The notes beneath the pieces are model-generated. The model did no database searches and was not told the DNA's origin. It worked only from the letters and a program-made list of their open reading frames with translations. Position numbers and translations under genes: made by a program. Positions 1 to 6,390 of a DNA stretch of 6,901 nucleotides are shown here, in pieces. How positions within the stretch are numbered: the stretch's first letter is position 1; every line of letters begins with the position of its first letter. Source of the DNA: Chitinophagaceae bacterium (GTDB lineage: Bacteria; Bacteroidota; Bacteroidia; Chitinophagales; Chitinophagaceae). The stretch lies in contig JAICHT010000195.1 in assembly GCA_025924755.1 (NCBI GenBank), positions 1 through 6,901 on the forward strand, written 5' to 3'.

Positions 1-195
1 AGACATCAATTGCCTGAAGCCTTAAAAAACTTATGTAAACGGCAATAATAAAGGGCTGAGGTGTAAGAAGCATTTCGTATAGGTTAATGATGGCCTGCTG
101 AAAATGCCAGCTGCTACTATTGGCACAACCATTTGTAGCCAAATAATTTACTATAAGCTATTTACAGCTTACATATCCTTTTGCAAGTTTTAAAA

Positions 196-214
196 ATCCA
201 GATCTATACTGGAT
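196..214. repeat. Small perfect inverted repeat (6-bp arms, 7-nt loop)
   Basis: ATCCAG at 196-201 is followed by seven bases and by its exact reverse complement CTGGAT at 209-214. The arms do not extend further. It is preceded by an A-run and lies about 230 bp before the GH3 start. It could be an operator half-site pair or a weak hairpin. A 6-bp inverted repeat can also arise by chance in a region of this size, so no function is assigned. Confidence 0.3.
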
Positions 215-367
215 GCTTCCTCTTGTACTTTCATACAAATATGGTTGCAACAGCTTTCATGTATTTACCTGTATAAAATAAAGCTGCTCTTCCTCGTGAA
301 ACTCTTATATTTTGTATTACTATTTTTCCGGTGCTTAAATGTGCTCATAATTTATTAGCTTCCTCTT
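215..367 (+). repeat. Pair of identical pyrimidine-rich 10-mers in the leader
   Basis: GCTTCCTCTT occurs at 215-224 and again at 358-367, both upstream of the GH3 start; a looser relative (CTCTTCCTC) sits between them near 286-295. Each exact copy is followed within a few bases by GTAC. The copies lie 143 bp apart. They may be regulator-binding direct repeats or chance low-complexity matches; nothing else supports either reading. Confidence 0.25.
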
Positions 368-443
368 CTATTTGTGTACTAACAGTAATAGTGTTTGCTG
401 TGGGAAAAACACATTCATCAAAATGATTTGTAGCTTTAAGCCA

Positions 444-2843
444 ATGAAAAAGTTTCTAACGATCCTGCTATGCTTTAGCACGTTACTATCACTTGCGCAG
501 AAGAAAAATATATACCATACCGGCTGGATTGATTTTAATAAAAACGGTGTCTTGGACGCGTTTGAAAATCCGGCGCTGCCTGTTGATAAACGAGTGGACG
601 ACCTGCTGTCGCAAATGACGCTTGAAGAAAAATCTTGCCAAATGGCTACCTTATATGGCTATCACCGGGTATTAAAAGATGAAATGCCCACAGCTGGCTG
701 GAAGAATGAAGTATGGAAAGATGGCATTGCCAATATAGACGAAGAATTAAACGGCTTAAAATCGCATACCGATTATGCGAACACTAAATATTCTTATCCA
801 TTCAGCAGGCATGCCGAAGCGATCAATACCATACAAAAATGGTTTGTGGAAGAAACGCGGCTAGGCATACCCGTTGATTTTACCAACGAAGGTATCCATG
901 GCCTTTGCCAGGACAGGGCTACACCCTTAGCAGCGCCCATATCCATTGGCAGTACGTGGGATAAGGCCTTGGTAAGGCATGCAGGCGAAGTGGTAGGCCG
1001 TGAAGCAAGAGCATTGGGATATACCAATGTATATGTTCCCATCCTCGACCCGGCACGCGATCAAAGGTGGGGAAGGGTAGTGGAGTGCTATGGCGAAGAT
1101 CCTTTTTTAATAGCGGAATTAGGCAAGCAGATGTCCGGTGGCGTGCAAAGCCAGGGTGCGGCTTCTACACTCAAGCATTTTGCTGTATATAGCGTACCAA
1201 AGGGTGGTCGTGATGGCAATGCCCGTACCGATCCGCACGTAGCTCCAAGGGAAATGCGGGAAATATTTTTATATCCTTTTGAACATGTTATTAAAGCTGT
1301 GCACCCTTTAGGCGTTATGAGCAGCTATAACGATTGGGACGGGCAACCTATTATCGGCAGCCATTATTTTTTGACAGAACTATTGCGGCAACAATTTGGG
1401 TTTAACGGATATGTGGTATCGGATAGCAGGGCCGTAGAATTTCTATTTGAAAAACACCATGTGGCAACCGATTTCAAAGATGCAACAAGGCAAGCCGTAG
1501 AAGCAGGATTAAATGTGTGGACGAATTTTGATCCTCCGGAAAAATATATCAATAATGTAAGGGCGCTGGTGAAAGAAGGAAACTTATCATTAGCAACGGT
1601 AGACGAACGGGTGAAAGATGTGTTGCGGGTGAAATTCAAACTAGGATTGTTTGATGCACCTTATGTAAAAGATCCGAAACTATCTGATAGAATCGTGCAT
1701 ACGGCACAAGACGATTCTTTTTCGCTGCAGTTAAACAGGGAATCGTTAGTATTATTAAAGAACAATAACCAACTGCTTCCATTAAATAAGCAGCATATAA
1801 AAAACATACTGGTAACCGGCGCGTTGGCAGCAGCTACCAGTTATGCTACCAGCCGGTATGGGCCATCCAACAACCCCGTTACTTCTGTACTGGAAGGCAT
1901 CAAAGCACACGTAGGCAATAGCGTGAATGTGCAGTATCAAAAAGGCTGTGATGTGATAAATTCAGGTTGGCCGGAAACTGAAATTATTGATACGCCGTTA
2001 ACGGAAGTAGAAAAAGATAGTATACAGCAAGCGGTAGCCGCTGCAAAAAATGCAGACATAATAGTTGCCGTTTTAGGTGAAGATGAAACTGTAGTAGGCG
2101 AAAGCCTTTCCCGCTCCTCGCTGGATTTACCCGGAAGGCAGCAGCAGTTATTAGAAGCGCTATATGCAACCGGTAAGCCGATAATATTGGTGCTTATTAA
2201 TGGCCAGCCGCTAACCATTAATTGGGCAAACCGGTATATTCCTGCTATTTTGGAAGCATGGTTTCCCGGTCCGTCTGGTGGGAAAGCTATTGCAGAAACC
2301 TTGTTTGGCGATTATAATCCAGGCGGCAAACTCTCTATCACTTTTCCAAAAACTACAGGTCAAATTGAATTAAACTTTCCATTTAAGCCAGGCTCTCAGG
2401 CCGACCAACCTTCTGATGGTCCGAATGGTTATGGAAAAACGAGAGTAAACGGCCCGCTATATCCTTTTGGTTATGGGTTAAGCTATACTACATTTGAATA
2501 TAGTAATATGGTAGTAACACCAGAAGTGCAGGCGCCGCAGGGTAATATAGAAGTGTCTGTAAATGTGCAAAATACCGGTAAGGTAAAAGGCGATGAAATT
2601 GTGCAATTGTATATAAAAGACCTGTTAAGCAGTGTTACTACCTATGAAACGCAACTGAGGGGGTTTGAACGAATTGCCTTGCTGCCGGGAGAAACAAAAA
2701 CGGTGAGGTTTACCCTGCACCCGGATGACTTAGCCCTGTTGGATAAGAATATGAACTGGACCGTTGAGCCCGGAGATTTTGAAATTTTAATTGGCAGTTC
2801 ATCAACCAATATCAAGTTGAAAAAAAAGTTTACTATTAAGTAG
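444..2843 (+). CDS. Secreted glycoside hydrolase family 3 enzyme (beta-glucosidase/beta-xylosidase type)
   Basis: This exo-acting GH3 retaining glycosidase (799 aa) removes terminal beta-linked glucose, xylose or a related sugar, probably in the periplasm. The ATG at 444 is preferred because it gives a clean signal peptide (MKKF, hydrophobic core, cleavage after the AQ at residues 18-19); the upstream ATGs at 372 and 423 would bury it. An EF-hand-like loop lies at residues 30-41 (D30, N32, N34, G35, D38, E41). The N-terminal TIM-barrel spans about 50-405, with R208-W-G-R211, K244-H245 and the nucleophile Asp327 in a VVSDS motif. The alpha/beta sandwich domain spans about 432-670, with a GE-x5-GE segment (E546, E553) that should carry the acid/base. 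A fibronectin-III-like domain covers about 700-786. All three domains are complete, and no lipobox is seen. Substrate specificity cannot be read from the sequence; the fucosidase and fucose genes downstream suggest a fucosylated glycan such as xyloglucan. Confidence 0.9.
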   Translation: MKKFLTILLCFSTLLSLAQKKNIYHTGWIDFNKNGVLDAFENPALPVDKRVDDLLSQMTLEEKSCQMATLYGYHRVLKDEMPTAGWKNEVWKDGIANIDEELNGLKSHTDYANTKYSYPFSRHAEAINTIQKWFVEETRLGIPVDFTNEGIHGLCQDRATPLAAPISIGSTWDKALVRHAGEVVGREARALGYTNVYVPILDPARDQRWGRVVECYGEDPFLIAELGKQMSGGVQSQGAASTLKHFAVYSVPKGGRDGNARTDPHVAPREMREIFLYPFEHVIKAVHPLGVMSSYNDWDGQPIIGSHYFLTELLRQQFGFNGYVVSDSRAVEFLFEKHHVATDFKDATRQAVEAGLNVWTNFDPPEKYINNVRALVKEGNLSLATVDERVKDVLRVKFKLGLFDAPYVKDPKLSDRIVHTAQDDSFSLQLNRESLVLLKNNNQLLPLNKQHIKNILVTGALAAATSYATSRYGPSNNPVTSVLEGIKAHVGNSVNVQYQKGCDVINSGWPETEIIDTPLTEVEKDSIQQAVAAAKNADIIVAVLGEDETVVGESLSRSSLDLPGRQQQLLEALYATGKPIILVLINGQPLTINWANRYIPAILEAWFPGPSGGKAIAETLFGDYNPGGKLSITFPKTTGQIELNFPFKPGSQADQPSDGPNGYGKTRVNGPLYPFGYGLSYTTFEYSNMVVTPEVQAPQGNIEVSVNVQNTGKVKGDEIVQLYIKDLLSSVTTYETQLRGFERIALLPGETKTVRFTLHPDDLALLDKNMNWTVEPGDFEILIGSSSTNIKLKKKFTIK

Positions 2844-2858
2844 CATTCCTTGTTTTTG

Positions 2859-2898
2859 CCTGCTGGAGAGAAATGTAAGAACCAAGCTACAAAGCAGG
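2859..2898. repeat. Short inverted repeat in the GH3-fucP gap
   Basis: CCTGCT (2859-2864) pairs with AGCAGG (2893-2898) across a 28-base loop, in the 106-bp space between the GH3 stop and the fucP start. There is no T-run after it, so it does not look like an intrinsic terminator. It might stabilise or separate transcript segments, or be chance. A palindrome, ATAGCTAT, follows at 2924-2931. Confidence 0.25.
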
Positions 2899-2949
2899 AA
2901 ACTGATTTAATGGACGATTGCCGATAGCTATTGCTTTATATTTTGCTGT

Positions 2950-4212
2950 ATGAAAAATAAACAGAACTTCAGACTGCCCATCATTTTAGTAACCTCGTTG
3001 TTTTTTTTATGGGGGCTCGCGTATGGCTTGCTCGACGTGTTGAACAAACATTTCCAGGTTACGTTAAATATTACCAAGCAGCGCTCCACCTTATTACAGG
3101 CCGCTTATTTCGGTGCTTATTTTTTGGTGGCGCTGCCTGCCGGAATATTGATAAATAAGCTGAGTTATAAAAAAGGCATTATCATAGGCTTGTTGCTTTA
3201 TGCCAGTGGTGCATTGTTGTTTTATCCTTCGGCCCAAAATGCCAGTTTTCCTTTTTTCTTATTGGCTTTATTTATACTGGCAAGTGGATTGACTTTTTTA
3301 GAAACCGCCGCCAATCCTTATATGACAGTATTAGGAACATCGGAGACATCGGCCTTCCGGCTGAACCTGGCTCAAAGTTTCAATGGGGTTGGTTCTTTTT
3401 TAGGTCCTATTATTGGCGGTGCATTATTCTTTGGAAAAGCAACTTCCGGGACTTCAAACCTGGACTCCGTAAAATATGTGTATATCATTATTGCAGCAGT
3501 AGTGATATTAGTGATGTTTCTATTTTTGCGTACACCTATGCCTGAGATAAAAGAAGAAGATTTAGTAACAGAAAAGCAAGTGCAGAAAAGTAAATCGTTA
3601 TTTCAGCACACTCATTTTATATGGGCATTTGTTGCACAGTTCTTTTACGTGGCAGCGCAGGTAGGCATTGCGGCGCTTTTTATTAATTACTGTACGGAAA
3701 AAGGTTTAGGAATTACAAACGAAAAAGCTTCCTATTTTCTGTCGGCAAGTTTGGTGCTCTTTACAGCCGGAAGGTTTGCCGGTACGGCTATTATGAAAGT
3801 AGTTCCACCCAATAAATTGCTGGCCGTTTATGCCATTATTAATATTGGGCTTTGCGGCGGTGTTATCTGGTTAAGCGGCATGATTTCGATATATACTTTA
3901 ATGGCCATTTTCTTTTTTGAATCCATTATGTTTCCTACCATTTTTGCATTGGGCGTACGCAACCTGGGCGCCTATACCAAGCGGGGGGCTTCGTTTATAA
4001 TAATGTCAATAGTGGGTGGTGCATTGGTTCCTTATGTAATGGGCGGATTGGCACAGCGGTATTCCACTGCATTTTCTTACATTGTTCCATTGATTTGCTT
4101 TGTGTTTGTTTTTTTATTTGCCATCTATGGATATAAGATAAATAACTTTATGGATAGTGCAGCGGAGCAAAGAGATGCAGATGAACGGAGCGTCGCAACA
4201 AATGTATTATAG
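2950..4212 (+). CDS. fucP: FucP-family sugar:H+ symporter (probable L-fucose permease)
   Basis: This inner-membrane MFS permease (420 aa, about 12 membrane segments, hydrophilic N- and C-termini) should carry L-fucose inward with protons. The family is set by FFLWG (18-22), the TM1 segment LLDVLNKHFQ (27-36), FLETAANPY (116-124) and RLNLAQSFN (137-145). Asp29, Glu118, Gln142 and Asn145 sit exactly 17 residues before the positions I recall as Asp46, Glu135, Gln159 and Asn162 in E. coli FucP. The first two are implicated in proton coupling and transport, and the others line the sugar site. The AYGLLDxLNKHFQ form of TM1 differs from the E. coli ANNLND version and marks a separate branch, so galactose, arabinose or glucose uptake remains possible. 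The neighbouring fucosidase and SDR/FAH pair make fucose the best guess. The gene is intact and starts at its only good ATG. Confidence 0.85.
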   Translation: MKNKQNFRLPIILVTSLFFLWGLAYGLLDVLNKHFQVTLNITKQRSTLLQAAYFGAYFLVALPAGILINKLSYKKGIIIGLLLYASGALLFYPSAQNASFPFFLLALFILASGLTFLETAANPYMTVLGTSETSAFRLNLAQSFNGVGSFLGPIIGGALFFGKATSGTSNLDSVKYVYIIIAAVVILVMFLFLRTPMPEIKEEDLVTEKQVQKSKSLFQHTHFIWAFVAQFFYVAAQVGIAALFINYCTEKGLGITNEKASYFLSASLVLFTAGRFAGTAIMKVVPPNKLLAVYAIINIGLCGGVIWLSGMISIYTLMAIFFFESIMFPTIFALGVRNLGAYTKRGASFIIMSIVGGALVPYVMGGLAQRYSTAFSYIVPLICFVFVFLFAIYGYKINNFMDSAAEQRDADERSVATNVL

Positions 4213-4279
4213 CTATTCAACCGCTTGCAACAAAAACCTCAGTACTTAAATTGAATAAATAATAAAAAGATAAAAGATA

Positions 4280-5047
4280 ATGATATTTAGTTTGCAAAAT
4301 AAAACGGCCGTAATTACCGGTGCCGGTAGTGGCATTGGTAAAGCTGTGGCTTTGCTATTTGCTAAGCAAGGTGCCAAAGTGTATGTGCTGGACCGGAACG
4401 AGGCTACAGCAAAGGAAACAGCAGATGAAATAATAGCCTCAAACGGTGAGGCACATACGCAGATAGGAGATGTAACCGCACAGCAGGAAATGGTTCACTT
4501 ATTTGCTAATATAGGTACGGTGGATATACTGGTGAACAGTGCCGGCATATCGCATATTGGAACGGTGGAAACTACCTCCGAAGAAGACTTTGACCGTGTG
4601 TACCAAGTCAATGTAAAAGGTATTTACAATTGTTTATATGCCGCCATACCCTTAATGAAAAGGAATAAACGCGGAGTCATATTAAATATGGCTTCCATTG
4701 CCAACAATATTGGTTTACCCGATCGCTTTGCGTACTCCATGAGCAAAGGTGCGGTATATGCAATGACACTATCAGTAGCCAGGGATTTTATTAAAGACGG
4801 CATACGATGTAATTGTATTTCGCCGGCGCGGGTGCATACGCCTTTTGTGGATGGATTTTTAAAAAAGAATTATCCCGGTAAAGAAGCTGAAATGTTTGAA
4901 AAACTTTCTAAAACGCAACCCATCGGGCGCATGGCAAAGCCGGATGAAATTGCTTACCTGATCTTATACCTGTGTTCGGATGAAGCTTCGTTTATTACCG
5001 GTTGCGATTACCCGATTGATGGTGGTTTTATTAAACTCAATAATTGA
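4280..5047 (+). CDS. Short-chain dehydrogenase, probable 2-keto-3-deoxy-L-fuconate 4-dehydrogenase
   Basis: This classical SDR (255 aa, cytoplasmic) probably oxidises 2-keto-3-deoxy-L-fuconate to 2,4-diketo-3-deoxy-L-fuconate. Visible motifs are the cofactor loop TGAGSGIG (13-20), Asp38 at the end of the second beta strand (favouring NAD+ over NADP+), NSAG (86-89), and the catalytic tetrad Asn111, Ser139, Tyr152 and Lys156. Arg149, three residues before the catalytic Tyr, matches the Arg144/Tyr147 spacing I recall from human DHRS6/BDH2. Segments RCNCISP (176-182) and ITG-x4-IDGG (239-249) resemble that branch too, whose members act on small hydroxy- or keto-carboxylates. The gene follows fucP by 67 bp with an A-rich stretch before the ATG and no clear Shine-Dalgarno site. 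Its stop is 11 bp from the fucosidase start. The family call is firm; the substrate is inferred from the transporter, GH29 and FAH neighbours. A 2-keto-3-deoxy-L-rhamnonate dehydrogenase is the main alternative. Confidence 0.8.
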   Translation: MIFSLQNKTAVITGAGSGIGKAVALLFAKQGAKVYVLDRNEATAKETADEIIASNGEAHTQIGDVTAQQEMVHLFANIGTVDILVNSAGISHIGTVETTSEEDFDRVYQVNVKGIYNCLYAAIPLMKRNKRGVILNMASIANNIGLPDRFAYSMSKGAVYAMTLSVARDFIKDGIRCNCISPARVHTPFVDGFLKKNYPGKEAEMFEKLSKTQPIGRMAKPDEIAYLILYLCSDEASFITGCDYPIDGGFIKLNN

Positions 5048-5058
5048 AATCATTGAAT

Positions 5059-6372
5059 ATGAAACGATTTGTACTTTCTATTTGTAGTTTGTTTATGGTG
5101 ATGCTTACTAACGCTCAGGGCTACCAGTTTCCCTTGCCCGACTATACACCCTCTGCCGAAAATATCGCCTCAAGAAATGATTTTCAGGATATGAAGTTTG
5201 GCTTGTTCATTCATTGGGGCATCTACAGCATATTAGGCGATGGCGAATGGGTAATGCACAATGAAAATATTCCGTACAACAATTATAAACGGCTGGCTGA
5301 TTTTTTTAATCCGCAGGGGTTTAATGCAAAAGAATGGGTGCAACTGGCTAAAGCCGCAGGTATGAAGTATATTACCATCACTTCCCGCCACCACGATGGA
5401 TTTAGCATGTTTAAAACGGCTGCTTCGCCTTATAATATTGTAGATGCCACGCCTTATCATAAAGACCCGTTATTAGAACTGGCTACGGAATGCGAAAAAG
5501 AAGGAATTAAGATCCATTTTTATTATTCTTTATTAGACTGGGGGCGGCAGGATTATGGTTATGGAAAACCTATTGTAAACGGTGCCCCGGAAAATACGGA
5601 TTGGAACAGCTATATTTCTTTTATGAAAAAGCAGCTAACCGAACTGTTAACCAATTACCCGGCGGTAACAGGCATCTGGTTCGACGGGCATTGGGAGCGG
5701 CTTAATGCAAACTGGCATTATAATGAAATCTATTCGTTGATCCATCAATTGAACCCAAAAGCGTTAATAGGTAACAACCATCATATGGCAACGTTGCAGG
5801 GCGAGGATTTCCAGATGTTTGAAAAAGATTTACCCGGTGAAAATAAAACCGGCTTTAGTGGTAATTCTAAAGTTGGGAGCCTTCCACTGGAAACCTGCGA
5901 AACCATTAATAACAGCTGGGGTTTTAATATCAATGACCGGAATTATAAATCGGTAAAACAAATTGTGCAAATGCTGGTGAATGCGGCTGGCAGAGATGCA
6001 AACTTTTTATTGAATATCGGCCCGATGCCTAATGGTAAAATTCAACCCGAATTTACAGATACACTTACCAAAGTGGGCGCCTGGATGAAGCAAAACGGGC
6101 AGAGCATATATGGCACGAGGGGTGGCGCTGTTCCTCCGCAATCCTGGGGTGTAGTTACGGAAAAAAACAAAACCTGGTATGTACATATTTTGCACCAGCT
6201 AAAGCAGCCATATATTTTTATTCCGGCTGCTAATAAAAAAGTAACGAAAGCAGTAGTAATAAGTAGTGGAAAAACGTTAAAATATAAGCAGCAGCCGGAA
6301 GGTATTTTCGTATATATGAACGATGCACCCGTAGACGATATTGATACAATTATAGAATTGCAAACCCAATAA
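5059..6372 (+). CDS. Secreted alpha-L-fucosidase, GH29
   Basis: This GH29 retaining alpha-L-fucosidase (437 aa) releases terminal L-fucose from glycans, probably in the periplasm. The ATG at 5059 is chosen over a TTG at 5044, which overlaps the SDR stop, because it gives a standard signal peptide (MKRF, hydrophobic core, cleavage after NAQ at 18-20). No lipobox is seen. Catalytic-barrel landmarks are GLFIHWG (48-54), the fucose-binding HHDGF (111-115) and WFDG (207-210) with Asp209 as the predicted nucleophile. Glu255 in the EDFQMFEKDLPGEN segment (249-262) is the most likely acid/base, although this residue is poorly conserved in the family. SWGF (residue 292 on) and LLNIGPMPNG are further family signatures. 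A short beta-rich tail follows from about 350. No extra carbohydrate-binding module is present. It lies 11 bp after the SDR and 18 bp before the FAH gene, placing it inside the catabolic operon. Linkage preference (1,2 versus 1,3/4) cannot be told. Confidence 0.92.
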   Translation: MKRFVLSICSLFMVMLTNAQGYQFPLPDYTPSAENIASRNDFQDMKFGLFIHWGIYSILGDGEWVMHNENIPYNNYKRLADFFNPQGFNAKEWVQLAKAAGMKYITITSRHHDGFSMFKTAASPYNIVDATPYHKDPLLELATECEKEGIKIHFYYSLLDWGRQDYGYGKPIVNGAPENTDWNSYISFMKKQLTELLTNYPAVTGIWFDGHWERLNANWHYNEIYSLIHQLNPKALIGNNHHMATLQGEDFQMFEKDLPGENKTGFSGNSKVGSLPLETCETINNSWGFNINDRNYKSVKQIVQMLVNAAGRDANFLLNIGPMPNGKIQPEFTDTLTKVGAWMKQNGQSIYGTRGGAVPPQSWGVVTEKNKTWYVHILHQLKQPYIFIPAANKKVTKAVVISSGKTLKYKQQPEGIFVYMNDAPVDDIDTIIELQTQ

Positions 6373-6390
6373 AAGGAATTACAAAACAAT

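Larger units (their letters stand above)
1..443. other. Non-coding leader upstream of the fucose/GH operon
   Basis: No gene can be supported here. All three + frames are closed early: the frame starting at base 1 runs 15 codons to TAA at 46-48 and could be the tail of an upstream gene, but it is too short to judge. The open frame that begins at 372 belongs to the GH3 ORF, yet its first 24 codons (Cys/Asn-rich, not signal-peptide-like) precede a much better start at 444. The region is AT-rich and should hold the operon promoter. I looked for the Bacteroidota sigma-ABfr pattern (TTTG, about 20 bp, TAnnTTTG) and found no exact copy with correct spacing. A small hairpin (196-214) and a repeated pyrimidine 10-mer (215-224, 358-367) are the only structures I can point to. 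Confidence 0.7.

Noticed and set aside
1..48. Fifteen-codon open frame from the window edge to TAA at 46-48, possibly the end of an upstream gene
   Set aside because: It is too short to show any family signature, and short open frames to a window edge are common by chance.
794..2218. Several minus-strand open frames (61-93 codons) inside the GH3 gene
   Set aside because: They overlap strongly conserved GH3 domains on the other strand and show no recognisable domain; they are reading-frame shadows.
305..2945. TTATATTTTG found in both upstream regions (305-314 and 2936-2945), close to the Bacteroidota -7 box TAnnTTTG
   Set aside because: The internal spacing is one base off the consensus, no TTTG lies about 20 bp upstream of either copy, and the copies sit at very different distances from their start codons (129 and 4 bases).
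2844..2949. Intrinsic terminator between GH3 and fucP
   Set aside because: The only inverted repeat has 6-bp arms with a 28-base loop and no following T-run.
5233..6389. Minus-strand open frames within and at the 3' end of the GH29 gene, up to 115 codons
   Set aside because: The + strand encodes conserved fucosidase motifs throughout, and the antisense products are Cys/Phe-rich with no family features.
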